From Corynebacterium capitovis DSM 44611 (GTDB lineage: Bacteria; Actinomycetota; Actinomycetes; Mycobacteriales; Mycobacteriaceae): DNA of 64,000 nt. Position 1 is the stretch's first letter, and each line of letters begins with the position of its first letter. Made by a program: the position numbers and the translations under genes. The notes below the pieces were generated by a model. That model saw nothing but the letters and a program-made list of their open reading frames with translations, ran no database searches and was not told the DNA's origin. Positions 1 to 8,685 of this stretch are shown one piece after another. The DNA lies in assembly GCF_030440535.1 (NCBI RefSeq), contig NZ_CP047117.1:1488001-1552000 (forward strand), written 5' to 3'.

Positions 1-435
1 CAGGCAGCGCGAGGGCTGAGCACCTTGTCTTCCGTTGCCCGCGCGGCCCACCTATTGCGCGCGGGCGCGGAAGAGGCGCTTCAGCCTTTCAAAGTCAGCT
101 TTGCCCAGTTCGAACTGCTGACCCTGCTCATGTGGACGCGTTCGGGCGGGCTTCCTATGTCGAAGATCAGCTCGCGGTTGCACGTGCCGCCGGGGTCGCT
201 GACGCACACCGTCTGTCGGCTGGAAAAAGAGGGGCTGATCGCGCGGACACAATCTTCGCGCGACCGCCGCTCGATTCTCGTCTCCATCACCGACCAGGGC
301 GTTGCCTTGGCGTCGGCAGCTGGGCCGGAGCTGAGCCGGTACTTCGAAGAAACAGATCTGACGGAGCAACAGCACCGCCAGATTGTGGAAGCGACAGCCG
401 CCTTGCGACGGGCCGCCGGGGAATTCGTCGAATAG
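1..435 (+). CDS. MarR-family transcriptional regulator (5' partial)
   Basis: The reading frame is open from base 1, so the true start lies upstream of the window; an internal TTG at 25 is not needed. At least 144 codons are visible. The protein has the MarR winged-helix layout: a helical dimerisation stretch, then a recognition region with SKISSRLHVPPGSLTHTV, followed by the wing with the DRR signature and VSITDQG. MarR proteins are dimeric DNA-binding repressors, often responding to small phenolics or acyl-CoAs. It converges on the enoyl-CoA hydratase with only 2 bases between the stops, so its target is not evident from position. The ligand is unknown. Confidence 0.85.
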   Translation, partial: QAARGLSTLSSVARAAHLLRAGAEEALQPFKVSFAQFELLTLLMWTRSGGLPMSKISSRLHVPPGSLTHTVCRLEKEGLIARTQSSRDRRSILVSITDQGVALASAAGPELSRYFEETDLTEQQHRQIVEATAALRRAAGEFVE

Positions 436-437
436 CT

Positions 438-1211
438 TTAGGAGTGGGTGAAGTCGGCGTCGCGTTTCTCCACGAACGCCGCCATCCCCTCCTTTTGGTC
501 GTGGGAGGCGAAAAGTGAGTGGAATGTACGACGCTCGAACAGTAGCCCCTGAGCGAGGGTGGTCTCTCCCACTGCGTTTATCTGCTCCTTGATCAAGGTG
601 GTCGCCACCGCCGACTTCGTGGCGATGACTTCGGCGGTCTCCAGGGCTGCATCCAGCAGTTCTGCCGCCGGCACGACGCGGGCGACAAGACCCGAGCGCT
701 CAGCTTCCTCGGCATCCATCATCCGGCCGGTGAGGCACATCTCCATCGCCTTTGCCTTTCCGACTGCCCGAGTGAGCCGCTGCGAACCACCCATGCCCGG
801 GGTGACGCCGAGGTTGACCTCGGGCTGGCCGAACTTCGCGCGGTCGCCCGCGATGATGAAGTCGCACATCATGGCGAGCTCGCAGCCGCCACCCAGGGCG
901 TACCCGTTGACCGCCGCAATGATCGGGGTGCGCGCACGCGTCAGCACGTCCCAGCCTGCAAACCAATCGGCGGTGTACATTTCCGTCGCCCCCTTCGCCG
1001 CCATTTCCTTGATGTCGGCGCCTGCGGCAAACGCCTTGTCGGAACCGGTGATGACGATCGCGCCGATCCCCCCGTCTCGGTCGAACTCGGTGACTGCCTC
1101 AGTGACCTGCTCCATGGTCTCTTTGTTGAGGGCATTGAGGGCCTCCGGTCGGTTCAAGGTAATCAGTCCGACGCGGCCGCGGGTCTCGCTAAGGATCGTG
1201 GACGTGCTCAT
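438..1211 (-). CDS. Enoyl-CoA hydratase (crotonase family)
   Basis: A 257-aa crotonase-fold protein, the usual family length, expected to hydrate trans-2-enoyl-CoA in fatty acid or amino acid degradation. It shows the N-terminal [11 protein letters not shown] motif and the oxyanion-hole segment AAGADIKEM. The two catalytic glutamates lie in GGGCELAM and in [13 protein letters not shown]. The start at 1211 is chosen because AGGAGG lies just upstream; the frame runs open to 1406, but that extension is arginine/proline-rich and unlike the family. It lies downstream of a thiolase on the same strand, separated by a crotonase remnant, suggesting an acyl-CoA degradation unit. The exact substrate cannot be told from sequence. 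Confidence 0.88.
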   Translation of the reverse strand: MSTSTILSETRGRVGLITLNRPEALNALNKETMEQVTEAVTEFDRDGGIGAIVITGSDKAFAAGADIKEMAAKGATEMYTADWFAGWDVLTRARTPIIAAVNGYALGGGCELAMMCDFIIAGDRAKFGQPEVNLGVTPGMGGSQRLTRAVGKAKAMEMCLTGRMMDAEEAERSGLVARVVPAAELLDAALETAEVIATKSAVATTLIKEQINAVGETTLAQGLLFERRTFHSLFASHDQKEGMAAFVEKRDADFTHS

Positions 1212-1327
1212 GGCATTCCTCCTAAATGGTGGTGAAAACTGAAGAAAGGGTGTCGGCGGGGACGCTGTCAAGCGACTCGCGCTCCCACATCGGCGCACTG
1301 TACTGTCCCGGGTTTTGTTTCTAGGCG

Positions 1328-1512
1328 TTAACCCGCTCCGCGCAGAATGACGAGGCGGACAGTTTCCTCGTCCGCCCATGCCTCGAAGACCCGGCGCATG
1401 TCGCACACCGTGTCGAGGTTGAGGGCGTTGAGTCCTTCCGGGCGGTTCAGGGCGATAATTCCGGCTTTTCCGCGGATCTCACCGACGACGACAGAAGTGT
1501 TGGTCGCCTGGG
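1328..1512 (-). pseudogene. Remnant of a second crotonase / 3-hydroxyisobutyryl-CoA hydrolase gene
   Basis: About 60 codons directly behind the thiolase stop encode a clear crotonase N-terminus: a beta-hairpin, then [18 protein letters not shown] and [23 protein letters not shown] follows exactly where the oxyanion-hole motif (CAGGD) should come. No plausible start codon with a ribosome binding site exists in the frame after the thiolase stop. The rest of the gene (over 200 codons) is absent from the 116 bases before the enoyl-CoA hydratase start. The fragment resembles the 3-hydroxyisobutyryl-CoA hydrolase-like protein at 12.7-13.7 kb more than the neighbouring hydratase. It is best read as a decayed paralogue, not a functional small protein. 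Confidence 0.7.
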
Positions 1513-2703
1513 TTACCCCTCTAGCAGCAAAGCTTCGCCCTGGCCGCCGCCACCGCACAACGCAACTCCGGCCGCGGTTGCGTTACCAGCCGCGAGTTGG
1601 TGCGCAGCATGCACAACGAGGCGTGCCCCCGAGGCGCCGATCGGGTGCCCTAACGCGATGGCTCCCCCATGCGGGTTGACAATGTCCTCGGACACCCCCA
1701 GCTGGCGCGCCGAATGGGCGACAACCGCACCGAAGGCTTCATTGATCTCGATGAGGTCCAGCTTGTCCACACGCCACCCCTGGCGCTGCAACGCCTGTTC
1801 CAGAGCATTCGCGGGTTGCGCCTGCAGGGAGGCGTCCGGACCGGCCACTTGGCCCACGGCACGCAGCGTTGCCAGGGCCGTCCAACCCTGCTCGGTGGCA
1901 TGGTGACGGGTAGTGAGGGCAACAGCAGCCGCCCCGTCCGTGATAGGAGAGGAATTGCCCGCCGTAATACTCCCGTCCTGGCTGAACGCCGAGCGTAAAG
2001 CCGCCAGCGATTCCTCGGTGACTCCTTCCCGAATGCCTTCATCAGTCTCGACGGTCGTTTCGCCACGCCGGGTGCGCACCGTGACCGGAGAGATCTCCAG
2101 GCCAAGCGTGCCGTCCTGTGTGGCGGCAAGCGCCCGCTGATGGGAAAGCGCCGCGACGCGGTCCTGCTCCTCGCGGGAGACGGGGTAATCGTTGCCGTGT
2201 TGCTCTGTCAGCAATCCCATGGAGATACCTTGGTGTGCGTCGCGCAGACCGTCGTACTCCATATGGTCAACGGCCTCGAGTGCGCCGAACTTCACGCCGG
2301 CCCGCGTATTGCGCAGCAGATGCGGCGCATTCGTCATCGACTCCATCCCCCCTGCAACGACCACCGAGGCCTCACCCGAGCGGATGAGGCGGGCGGCGTC
2401 GATCACGGCGGTGAGCCCCGATAGGCAGACTTTGTTAACCGTCGAAGTATGCGCGCTCGCGGGAATGCCCGCCCCTAGGGCAGCTTGCTTGGCCGGGTTC
2501 TGCCCCGCTCCGGCCTGCAGAACCTGCCCAAGAATGACCGCTTCCACGGCGTCTGCCGAGACCCCGCCTTGGGCGAGGGCACCCTGGATTGCATGGCTTC
2601 CCAACTTCGTCGCTTCTAGCTGTGCAAGAGCGCCGAGAAGCTTGCCAAACGGGGTGCGCGCCGCACCCACAATCACTACATCGTCGTTCTCTCTGCTCGC
2701 CAT
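1513..2703 (-). CDS. Acetyl-CoA C-acetyltransferase (thiolase)
   Basis: A 396-aa thiolase, typical length. It carries the nucleophilic cysteine motif NKVCLSGL near residue 90, the GGMESMTNAP motif, the catalytic histidine in GGAIALGHPIGASGAR, and the C-terminal CGGGGQGEALLLE. It should condense two acetyl-CoA, or cleave 3-ketoacyl-CoA in beta-oxidation. The start at 2703 is preceded by a purine-rich GAAGGGTGG; an upstream in-frame TTG at 2721 is possible. It precedes the crotonase remnant and the enoyl-CoA hydratase on the same strand, consistent with a small acyl-CoA metabolism operon. Direction of use (synthesis or degradation) is not decidable here. Confidence 0.92.
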   Translation of the reverse strand: MASRENDDVVIVGAARTPFGKLLGALAQLEATKLGSHAIQGALAQGGVSADAVEAVILGQVLQAGAGQNPAKQAALGAGIPASAHTSTVNKVCLSGLTAVIDAARLIRSGEASVVVAGGMESMTNAPHLLRNTRAGVKFGALEAVDHMEYDGLRDAHQGISMGLLTEQHGNDYPVSREEQDRVAALSHQRALAATQDGTLGLEISPVTVRTRRGETTVETDEGIREGVTEESLAALRSAFSQDGSITAGNSSPITDGAAAVALTTRHHATEQGWTALATLRAVGQVAGPDASLQAQPANALEQALQRQGWRVDKLDLIEINEAFGAVVAHSARQLGVSEDIVNPHGGAIALGHPIGASGARLVVHAAHQLAAGNATAAGVALCGGGGQGEALLLEG

Positions 2704-2774
2704 GGAGTGACCACCCTTCAAACGGTACGTAGTTCTTTGGAATCGTACCGTTGAAGCGTGATCCGCGCCACCAC

Positions 2775-3644
2775 CTACGCTCCCCTAAGGAAGCGCTCCC
2801 ACTGCGGCCACTCCCGCTCCACCTGCGCCTCTCCGGCCACATAGTTTTCCTTCAACTTGGCGACGTTCAACTCTGTCGCCTCCACCTGCATGGAATCGGG
2901 GAAGAAGAGCTGCGCCTGCCCCGCTGCTTCGAGGTCTAGGAGCGTCTGCTTCGAGGCGTTGTACCGCGCGGGACGGCTGATAATGCTCTCGGCGACCGCC
3001 GGGTTTTTCCGGAACATTCGCCGGGTAACGCGGGGTCGCGTCACCTCAGGGCGGACGTAGTCCCTCGGCTTTGTAGCTAGGAAGAAGAAGCGAGTGAACC
3101 CGGCGCGGCGGGCGGCGTCGATAAGAATGCCCCCGGAGTCGCCGAGGGCGCCGTCGACGTACGGGGCGTCGCCGATGAGTGGCATCTGCATGATCAGGGG
3201 AAGTGTTGAGGAGGCGCGGGTGGCCCGGTTGATGTCGTCGATCGTTGCCATGTCGGCCCGGTTCCACACCACCGTTTCCCCCGAATCAGCCCGGGTCGCC
3301 TCCACGTGGACTTCCTCCTCGGTGGAGAGGTACGTGTCGTAGTCGAAGGGCAGGGCCTCCGACGAACCCTCGTAGATAAACTCCCCGTTTATGTAGCCTC
3401 GGCCTCGCACGAAACTGCGCCATCCGCCAAACTCCGGGTGGCCGACGAATTCCGTGAAGGAGCGGCGGGAGCGCTCGATATCGCGCGAGGCGTAATTCAG
3501 CGCGTGCACCGAACCCGCGGAGACGCCCCCGACCCACCCGAAGCGCACCTCGTGCTCGAGGAGCTTGATCACGCCGGGGGCTGTATACGAGTTGCGGGTT
3601 CCCCCGCCTTCGAGAATTAGGGCGGTGTCACGCGCGTCGATCAT
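2775..3644 (-). CDS. Patatin-like phospholipase family protein
   Basis: A 289-aa bacterial patatin of the YjjU/RssA type. The oxyanion loop is EGGGTRNSYTAG (usually GGGxRG), the serine elbow is GVSAGS near residue 42, and the catalytic aspartate lies in YVDGALGDSGG. Patatins use a Ser-Asp dyad to hydrolyse acyl esters of lipids. No signal peptide or membrane segment is seen, so it is probably cytosolic. A TATAAT lies 8 nt before the ATG, so the mRNA is probably leaderless. It lies 25 bases downstream of the SDR gene start on the same strand numbering, but has its own promoter-like element. Natural substrate unknown. Confidence 0.85.
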   Translation of the reverse strand: MIDARDTALILEGGGTRNSYTAPGVIKLLEHEVRFGWVGGVSAGSVHALNYASRDIERSRRSFTEFVGHPEFGGWRSFVRGRGYINGEFIYEGSSEALPFDYDTYLSTEEEVHVEATRADSGETVVWNRADMATIDDINRATRASSTLPLIMQMPLIGDAPYVDGALGDSGGILIDAARRAGFTRFFFLATKPRDYVRPEVTRPRVTRRMFRKNPAVAESIISRPARYNASKQTLLDLEAAGQAQLFFPDSMQVEATELNVAKLKENYVAGEAQVEREWPQWERFLRGA

Positions 3645-3652
3645 GGCAGCCT

Positions 3653-3658
3653 ATTATA
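3653..3658 (-). promoter_or_regulatory. -10 box TATAAT of a probable leaderless transcript (patatin gene)
   Basis: TATAAT on the minus strand ends 8 nt before the ATG at 3644, and no Shine-Dalgarno lies between. This spacing puts the transcription start at or near the start codon. Confidence 0.5.
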
Positions 3659-3669
3659 GGGCCCCGACG

Positions 3670-4554
3670 CTACGGCGTCTGGGTTCCGCCGGTCGCCGAT
3701 AGCGTCGAGCCCGACACGTAGGACGAGTCGTCCGAGGCGAGGAACACGTAGGCCGCCGCGAGCTCGGCGGGCTGCCCGGCGCGCCCGACGGGGGACTGCT
3801 GCCCGAAGGTCGTGATCTTCTCCTGGGGCTGACCATGGCTCGGCTGTAGCACGGTCCAGAACGGGCCGGGAGCCACAGCGTTAACGCGGATGCCCTTGTT
3901 CGGCAGCAGGTCCTGCGACAGGCCCTTTGCCAAGTTGTTCATCGCGGCCTTCGTCATCGCGTAATCCAGCAGCGTCTCCGAGGGGTTGTACGCCTGGATC
4001 GAGCTGGTGAAGATAATCGACGAACCGGGCGGCATGTGGGGCACGGCCGCCTTGGTCACGCGGAACGAGGAGTAAATGTTCGACTTCATCGTCGCGTCGA
4101 AGTCTTCGTCGGAAATCTTCTCGATTCCCTCGTGGAAGATTTGGCGAGAGGCGTTGTTCACCAGCACGTCCAGCCCGCCCAGCTCGGCCACGGCCTTCTC
4201 CACTGTCGCGTTGCAGGTTTCAAGGTCCTGCAGGTCACCGGGTATTGCAACCGCTTTGCGTCCGGCCTCTTCGATAGCTTCGATCACACGACGCGCGTCC
4301 TGCTCCTCCTCGGGGAGGTAAGCGATCGCCACATCGGCGCCTTCGCGCGCAAACGCCACGGCGGCGGCGGCCCCAATGCCCGAATCACCACCCGTGATTA
4401 GGGCTTTGCGCCCCTCCAGCTTGCCGGAACCGACGTAGGTATCAAGACCGATGTCGGGTACCGGCGTAGCTTCCGTCTCAAGGCCGGGGTGTTCCTGCAC
4501 CTGCTCGGGAGGGGAAATAACGGGGTACTTCTTGCGGGGATCGGTGAGAGCCAT
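3670..4554 (-). CDS. SDR-family oxidoreductase (YghA / general stress protein 39 type)
   Basis: A 294-aa short-chain dehydrogenase with an N-terminal extension of about 45 residues (PEQVQEHPGLE...) typical of the YghA/GSP39/YdaD subfamily. The Rossmann motif is ALITGGDSGIGAA, NNAS follows, and the catalytic triad is Ser in TSSIQAYN with the YAMTK Tyr-Lys pair. The C-terminus has the VAPGPFWT and SGSTLSATGG segments normal for this group. It probably uses NAD(P) to interconvert an alcohol and a ketone or aldehyde. An AGGAGG sits 8 nt before the ATG. Members are often stress-induced; the true substrate is unknown. Confidence 0.9.
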   Translation of the reverse strand: MALTDPRKKYPVISPPEQVQEHPGLETEATPVPDIGLDTYVGSGKLEGRKALITGGDSGIGAAAAVAFAREGADVAIAYLPEEEQDARRVIEAIEEAGRKAVAIPGDLQDLETCNATVEKAVAELGGLDVLVNNASRQIFHEGIEKISDEDFDATMKSNIYSSFRVTKAAVPHMPPGSSIIFTSSIQAYNPSETLLDYAMTKAAMNNLAKGLSQDLLPNKGIRVNAVAPGPFWTVLQPSHGQPQEKITTFGQQSPVGRAGQPAELAAAYVFLASDDSSYVSGSTLSATGGTQTP

Positions 4555-4612
4555 TGAAGCTGCCTCCTATAATGATCGTCTTATCGTTTGCAGGGCCCGA
4601 GTGTACCGAAAC

Positions 4613-4966
4613 TCACCGTGCCTCCTCGCCGCGCTTGATGCTCCCCACCTTCTTGCCCCGCGCTAGCTCGTCGACAACTTTGTCCATGTAGCGGATCGCG
4701 CGCATCAGCGGGTCCTCGATCTCCTCGACCCTCACCCCGCACACGACTCCCGTGATGAGCTGGGAGGATGGGTTAAGCGGATGGTCATCGAAGAACTCCC
4801 GCAGGGTCGCATCGGACTCCGCTGCAGCGTGGATCTCGCCGCTACTGAGCCCGGTGAGCCACCCGAGGACGTCGTCAAGGTGCTCAATGTCCTTTCCCTT
4901 TCGTTGGACCTTTGCCACGTAGTTGTTGTAGATATCGCCGAACCGGTAATTGAAGGCGCGTTCCAT
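4613..4966 (-). CDS. DUF2200 family protein
   Basis: A 117-aa small soluble protein matching the DUF2200 pattern: an N-terminal Y-R-F-x-D-IY-x-x-Y motif, a K-G-K-D segment, the conserved VIEWLTGY-like stretch here read as VLGWLTGLS, and a C-terminal basic tail. Its function is not known. The start at 4966 is chosen because the family begins near this methionine and because a TACGAT box lies 8 nt upstream, giving a leaderless mRNA. The divergent hypothetical gene starts 33 bases away. Confidence 0.8.
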   Translation of the reverse strand: MERAFNYRFGDIYNNYVAKVQRKGKDIEHLDDVLGWLTGLSSGEIHAAAESDATLREFFDDHPLNPSSQLITGVVCGVRVEEIEDPLMRAIRYMDKVVDELARGKKVGSIKRGEEAR

Positions 4967-4974
4967 ACCGCGCG

Positions 4975-4980
4975 ATCGTA
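4975..4980 (-). promoter_or_regulatory. -10 box TACGAT, probable leaderless start of the DUF2200 gene
   Basis: TACGAT on the minus strand is followed by 8 nt and then the ATG at 4966. The neighbouring divergent gene carries its own box at 4988-4993, so two promoters lie almost back to back. Confidence 0.45.
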
Positions 4981-4987
4981 GCGGGGT

Positions 4988-4993
4988 TAGACT
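4988..4993 (+). promoter_or_regulatory. -10 box TAGACT, probable leaderless start of the gene at 5000
   Basis: TAGACT is followed by 6 nt and then ATG at 5000, with no ribosome binding site. The arrangement mirrors the minus-strand box at 4975-4980. Confidence 0.4.
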
Positions 4994-4999
4994 TCGGCC

Positions 5000-5395
5000 A
5001 TGGGCTTGCTGGAACGGATCCGCACGATCTTCGGTGGCACCGCATTGGTGGACTACCCCGCACACGTCAGGGACGTGTCGGCGGGCAGGCTCGATACGTA
5101 CACCGTCAAGCTCGACCCCGACACCGACGAGTCGCGCGTGGTACTCACCATCGACGCCCCTTCTCTACGGGCACTTTCGCCTCTCGACGCCCCCGTGCGC
5201 CTCTGGTCGCCGTCTTCTGAGGACGTCACGTTCGTCCCCGTTCGTCGCGCGGCCAATCCCGCGCTCGACCCAAACCTGGGCTGGATCATTCCCGTCACAC
5301 CGGACGCCGTGGCCGAGCTGAGTGCATTGACGGGCGTGCCCGGTGAGTACGACCTAGCCTCGCTCCACCTTTCGCTGATCGTGTCGGGTTCCTAG
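5000..5395 (+). CDS. Hypothetical protein
   Basis: A 131-aa protein that I do not recognise. It has no signal peptide, membrane segment or cysteine. It is rich in beta-prone stretches with repeated short acidic/threonine patches (VKLDPDTDESRVVLTID) and a proline/tryptophan-containing middle (RLWSPSSEDVTFVPV, GWIIPVTPDA), suggesting a compact all-beta fold. It starts with ATG behind a leaderless-type -10 box, divergent from DUF2200. Codon usage and third-position GC match the neighbours, so it is likely a real corynebacterial gene. Confidence 0.65.
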   Translation: MGLLERIRTIFGGTALVDYPAHVRDVSAGRLDTYTVKLDPDTDESRVVLTIDAPSLRALSPLDAPVRLWSPSSEDVTFVPVRRAANPALDPNLGWIIPVTPDAVAELSALTGVPGEYDLASLHLSLIVSGS

Positions 5396-5431
5396 GCCGG
5401 GGCGCGGCTAGCTGGCGACGGACAACCGATT

Positions 5432-6880
5432 TTAATCAAAGATCGCCGGATCGGGCGCTCGACTGTGACGGGCCCCCCGCGCTTTGGCCGCGGTGCGTTG
5501 CCCTGGTGCTTGCCGGTATTGATGCGTGCGCGTCGGCATCGGGGGCCCGCCACGAGCTGAGTGGTACCGGACCTCTCCGTTCACCGGGTCTTTCGTGAAG
5601 TAGCCCTTCCCGCCTTCCCCGTCGCGCCGGTCGTTGTTGCACCGGTGGTGCTCTCGACACAGCAGGACGAGGTTGTCCAGCGACGTCATTCCGCCGTCGA
5701 GGTACGACACGAGGTGGTGCGCTTCGAGCTCAATACCCGGCTTCGTGCAGCCATTCCAAGCGCACACCGATTGGAGAGCCAGCAACGCAATCTTCTCTTC
5801 AATGCTGGCAAAGCGGGCACGCCCCAGGCTGAGCGGGACGCCGGTCGCGGAATCGAGCTGGAGGACGAAGCTGTCCCCCGCCAACCCGAGTTCTGCTAAG
5901 TCAAGCGCCGTTAGCGGCGTGCCGGTGTTGCTCGGGAAGACCGTGGGAGGGTCTGCGTTGAGCAAGTCCTCGAGGGTAAGGGTGACAACGACGGTTCCGA
6001 CCCCGGACTGGCGTCGTGCTTTGTCAACCGAGTACGAGCGGAGAATGTGAAGGAGGTGGTCGAATCGGCGCTGGCGCTTCGTTCTCATATCCACGGCTCC
6101 CCCTGGTAAGTGGGATCCGGGCGCGTCACCACCGGCGAGCGCTGCCTCAATGAGAGCGCGGTGCGCTCGGTCGACATAGAGCTTCATCCAGCTCCCGCCG
6201 TCCCCGTCCTCTGCGCCAAAAACTACCGTTCGCTTTTTGAAGGCTGCGAACGGGTCCACCTTGCCACCCAGATCGCGGCCGTTGCGGTTCGCCCTACGCA
6301 CAAGCGTATCGACGTAAGACCGCAATTCCTCCGGGTTCATCCGCGTGGCCGCATCCATCGCTTCCGCATACACGGCGCGGTATCCGGGGTTGGAATGCTC
6401 ATTAAGTGCGCGCAAGGCGTTGCGGATAATGCGGTGCTTTTCCTCGGATGCCTGCTTCTCCTTGGCCGCCTTCCGGGCCCGCGACTGGGCCGCCTTCTCG
6501 GCCGCCCGGCGACGCTCGGCCTCTTGCTCGCGCGCGGGATCGGGGTCGTCCTTATCCTCGCGCGGGGCGCTGGGTTCACCGAAGAGCGTCTGGCCGCGTG
6601 ATAGCCACTCGAAGGCCGTGGCCCGAGAGACGCCGAGGCGCTGAGTGAGGTATTCAACCGGGTGGGTCGCCCCAACGAGCGAACCGGCGTCGTCGCGTTG
6701 ACACAAGTAGGCAAACGACGCATGGATGCCGGCTAGGTATCCCAGTGTTTCTTGCAGCCGCTCCATCGACTGGCGTGTACCCGAAAGTTGCAGCTCCTCG
6801 GGGTTCGACATGGTCTCGGCGAGGGAAGCTAACCCCTGCTCGATGAGCTCAACAGAATGCTCGATCGTCCGCATGGTCAC
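5432..6880 (-). CDS. DUF222 / HNH endonuclease domain protein (13E12-like)
   Basis: A 482-aa protein of the actinobacterial DUF222-HNH family. The N-terminal half is helical and charged; residues about 105-155 are extremely rich in Arg, Ala and Glu (likely coiled coil). The C-terminal HNH nuclease module has CAWNGCTKPG, ELEAHHLV, LDNLVLLCREHHR and the paired zinc cysteines of an HNH finger. Such genes are often multicopy in actinobacteria and are suspected, not proven, mobile or repair-linked nucleases. AAAGGGGG precedes the start; GTG 6880 and ATG 6874 are both possible. No flanking repeats were seen, so recent mobility is not supported here. Confidence 0.85.
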   Translation of the reverse strand: MTMRTIEHSVELIEQGLASLAETMSNPEELQLSGTRQSMERLQETLGYLAGIHASFAYLCQRDDAGSLVGATHPVEYLTQRLGVSRATAFEWLSRGQTLFGEPSAPREDKDDPDPAREQEAERRRAAEKAAQSRARKAAKEKQASEEKHRIIRNALRALNEHSNPGYRAVYAEAMDAATRMNPEELRSYVDTLVRRANRNGRDLGGKVDPFAAFKKRTVVFGAEDGDGGSWMKLYVDRAHRALIEAALAGGDAPGSHLPGGAVDMRTKRQRRFDHLLHILRSYSVDKARRQSGVGTVVVTLTLEDLLNADPPTVFPSNTGTPLTALDLAELGLAGDSFVLQLDSATGVPLSLGRARFASIEEKIALLALQSVCAWNGCTKPGIELEAHHLVSYLDGGMTSLDNLVLLCREHHRCNNDRRDGEGGKGYFTKDPVNGEVRYHSARGGPPMPTRTHQYRQAPGQRTAAKARGARHSRAPDPAIFD

Positions 6881-6969
6881 CTGCCCCCTTTCTGGTCACA
6901 ACATTAGGGGCCCACCAAGACAAGGAGGTGCAGACTATCGAAAATGTTTTCGAACGGGTGGCGAGGCCC

Positions 6970-8634
6970 CTACGCCCGCGCCAGCGCCTCCCCGACGCGC
7001 TTACCAGAGTGGATGCACCCGCCAAGGAACGTCCCTTCCAACGCGTTCTTGCCGTGCATTCCCCCGCCGCCAAAGCCAGCGGCCTCACCGCAGGCGTAAA
7101 GGCCGGGGAAGACGGTGCCGTCGGCAAGCAAAGCCCGCCCTGAAAGATCCGTCTCGATTCCGCCGAGCGTCTTACGGGTGAGCACGTGGAGGCGGACCGC
7201 GATGAGCGGGCCCTTCTTCTCGTCGAGAATCCGGTGCGGCGGGTGGACCCGCACGATCTTGTCACCCAGGAAGTGCCGGGCCATTCGAATGTAGTTGACC
7301 TGGATGTCCTTGGAGAAGGGGTTCATGGTCTGAGAGTCGCGGTCGATGAGCTGTGCGCGAACGAGCTCGAGGTCGACGGGGACGTCGCCAATCTCATTCA
7401 TACCCTCGACGAGCTCTTCGATCGTGTCGGCCGTGACCCAATCCTCGCCGTGATCCTGGAACGCCTTAATGGACCCGGGAGTGCCTGGCCCGAGCTTGCC
7501 GGCGAGCTTCTTCAGGGACTTGTCCGTTAAGTCCGGGTTCTGCTCGGAACCGGAGAAGATGAACTCCTTATCGGCAATGGACTGGTTGAGCACAAACCAG
7601 GAGTACCCGTAACCGGTACGGCCGATGTGCGCCAGCGCGGCAAGGTTGTCCGATCCCGGGAAAAGGTGAGCCGGAAGGCGCTTGCCCGTAGCATCCAGCC
7701 ACATTGCCGACGGCCCCGGGATGATGCGAATACCGTGACCCGGCCAAATCGGATTCCAGTTGATCATTCCTTCTGGGTAGTGCCACATCCGGTCGGTGTT
7801 GACCAATCGGGCACCGGCCTCCGACGCGATATCGATTCCGCGGCCGTCCACAAACTCGGGCACGCCCGTGACTAAATTGTCCGGGCACCGGCCCCAGCGG
7901 TCCTCTGGCCACGTGCGTCGCACCTTGTCGAGGTTTCCGCCGATCCCCCCCGTGGCGACAACCACGGCCGCGCCGCGCAGTTCAAACGGGCCCTGCTCGT
8001 CGTTATTGGACGCGGCCCCACGTACCCCACCGTCCTCGGCGAGCTTCACTCCGCGGACTCCCACCGCGCGCCCGTCTTCGACAATGATCTCGTCCACGCG
8101 GTGCCGGAAGCGGAACTCGACGTCTCCGCGCTTTTCCGCCTCGAGCAGCGGTTCCCGGAACACTCGCACGACCTCAGGGCCGGTTCCCCATGTGACATGG
8201 AAACGGGGAACGGAGTTGCCGTGCCCCGATGCGTCACCCGAACCGCGCTCCGCCCACCCAATCGTGGGAAGCACCCTCAGCCCCAGGTCCTTGAGGTAGG
8301 CGTGCATATCATTGGCGGCGAAGCGGACGAACTCGCGGCCCCAGCGGCGGGGCCATTCGTCGTGCTCAGAGTCGTCGTAATCCGCGGAGTTTTCCCAGTC
8401 CCGCCACGCAAGCTCTTCGGAGTCGGACACTTGCATCAGTTTCTGCTCTGGCGAGCCAACCATGAACAGGCCTCCGAGCGACCAGAACGCCTGGCCACCC
8501 AGATTCTCTCTGCTTTCTTGGTCCACGAACACGACTTTTCGCCCCGCTGCGGATGCCTCGTATCCGGCAACCATTCCTGAAAGACCGGAGCCTACGATGA
8601 TAACGGTGTGTGGTTGATCCTTTGTCTCGCCCAT
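6970..8634 (-). CDS. FAD-binding dehydrogenase (fumarate reductase/KstD superfamily)
   Basis: A 554-aa flavoprotein. The dinucleotide-binding motif VGSGLSGMVAGYEA lies at residues 13-26, the FAD contact VVVATGGIGGN in the middle, and the C-terminal LYACGEAAGFGGGGMHGKNALEGTFLGGCI closes the flavin site (segments cited separately in the family). It resembles the mycobacterial Rv0785-type dehydrogenases related to 3-ketosteroid-delta1-dehydrogenase and flavocytochrome c. It lacks a Tat signal and appears cytosolic. The start at 8634 (MGETKDQ) is preferred to the open extension to 8679. It is divergent from the sqdB-like gene, with 149 bases between the starts. Substrate unknown. Confidence 0.85.
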   Translation of the reverse strand: MGETKDQPHTVIIVGSGLSGMVAGYEASAAGRKVVFVDQESRENLGGQAFWSLGGLFMVGSPEQKLMQVSDSEELAWRDWENSADYDDSEHDEWPRRWGREFVRFAANDMHAYLKDLGLRVLPTIGWAERGSGDASGHGNSVPRFHVTWGTGPEVVRVFREPLLEAEKRGDVEFRFRHRVDEIIVEDGRAVGVRGVKLAEDGGVRGAASNNDEQGPFELRGAAVVVATGGIGGNLDKVRRTWPEDRWGRCPDNLVTGVPEFVDGRGIDIASEAGARLVNTDRMWHYPEGMINWNPIWPGHGIRIIPGPSAMWLDATGKRLPAHLFPGSDNLAALAHIGRTGYGYSWFVLNQSIADKEFIFSGSEQNPDLTDKSLKKLAGKLGPGTPGSIKAFQDHGEDWVTADTIEELVEGMNEIGDVPVDLELVRAQLIDRDSQTMNPFSKDIQVNYIRMARHFLGDKIVRVHPPHRILDEKKGPLIAVRLHVLTRKTLGGIETDLSGRALLADGTVFPGLYACGEAAGFGGGGMHGKNALEGTFLGGCIHSGKRVGEALARA

Positions 8635-8685
8635 GGTCGGAATGGTACAGGCAGAACGCGCCCACGTGTGTGGGATCACGTCACC

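Noticed and set aside
5432-6880. Mobile element or intron endonuclease around the HNH gene
   Set aside because: DUF222-HNH genes can be mobile, but no flanking repeats, target duplication or composition shift were seen.
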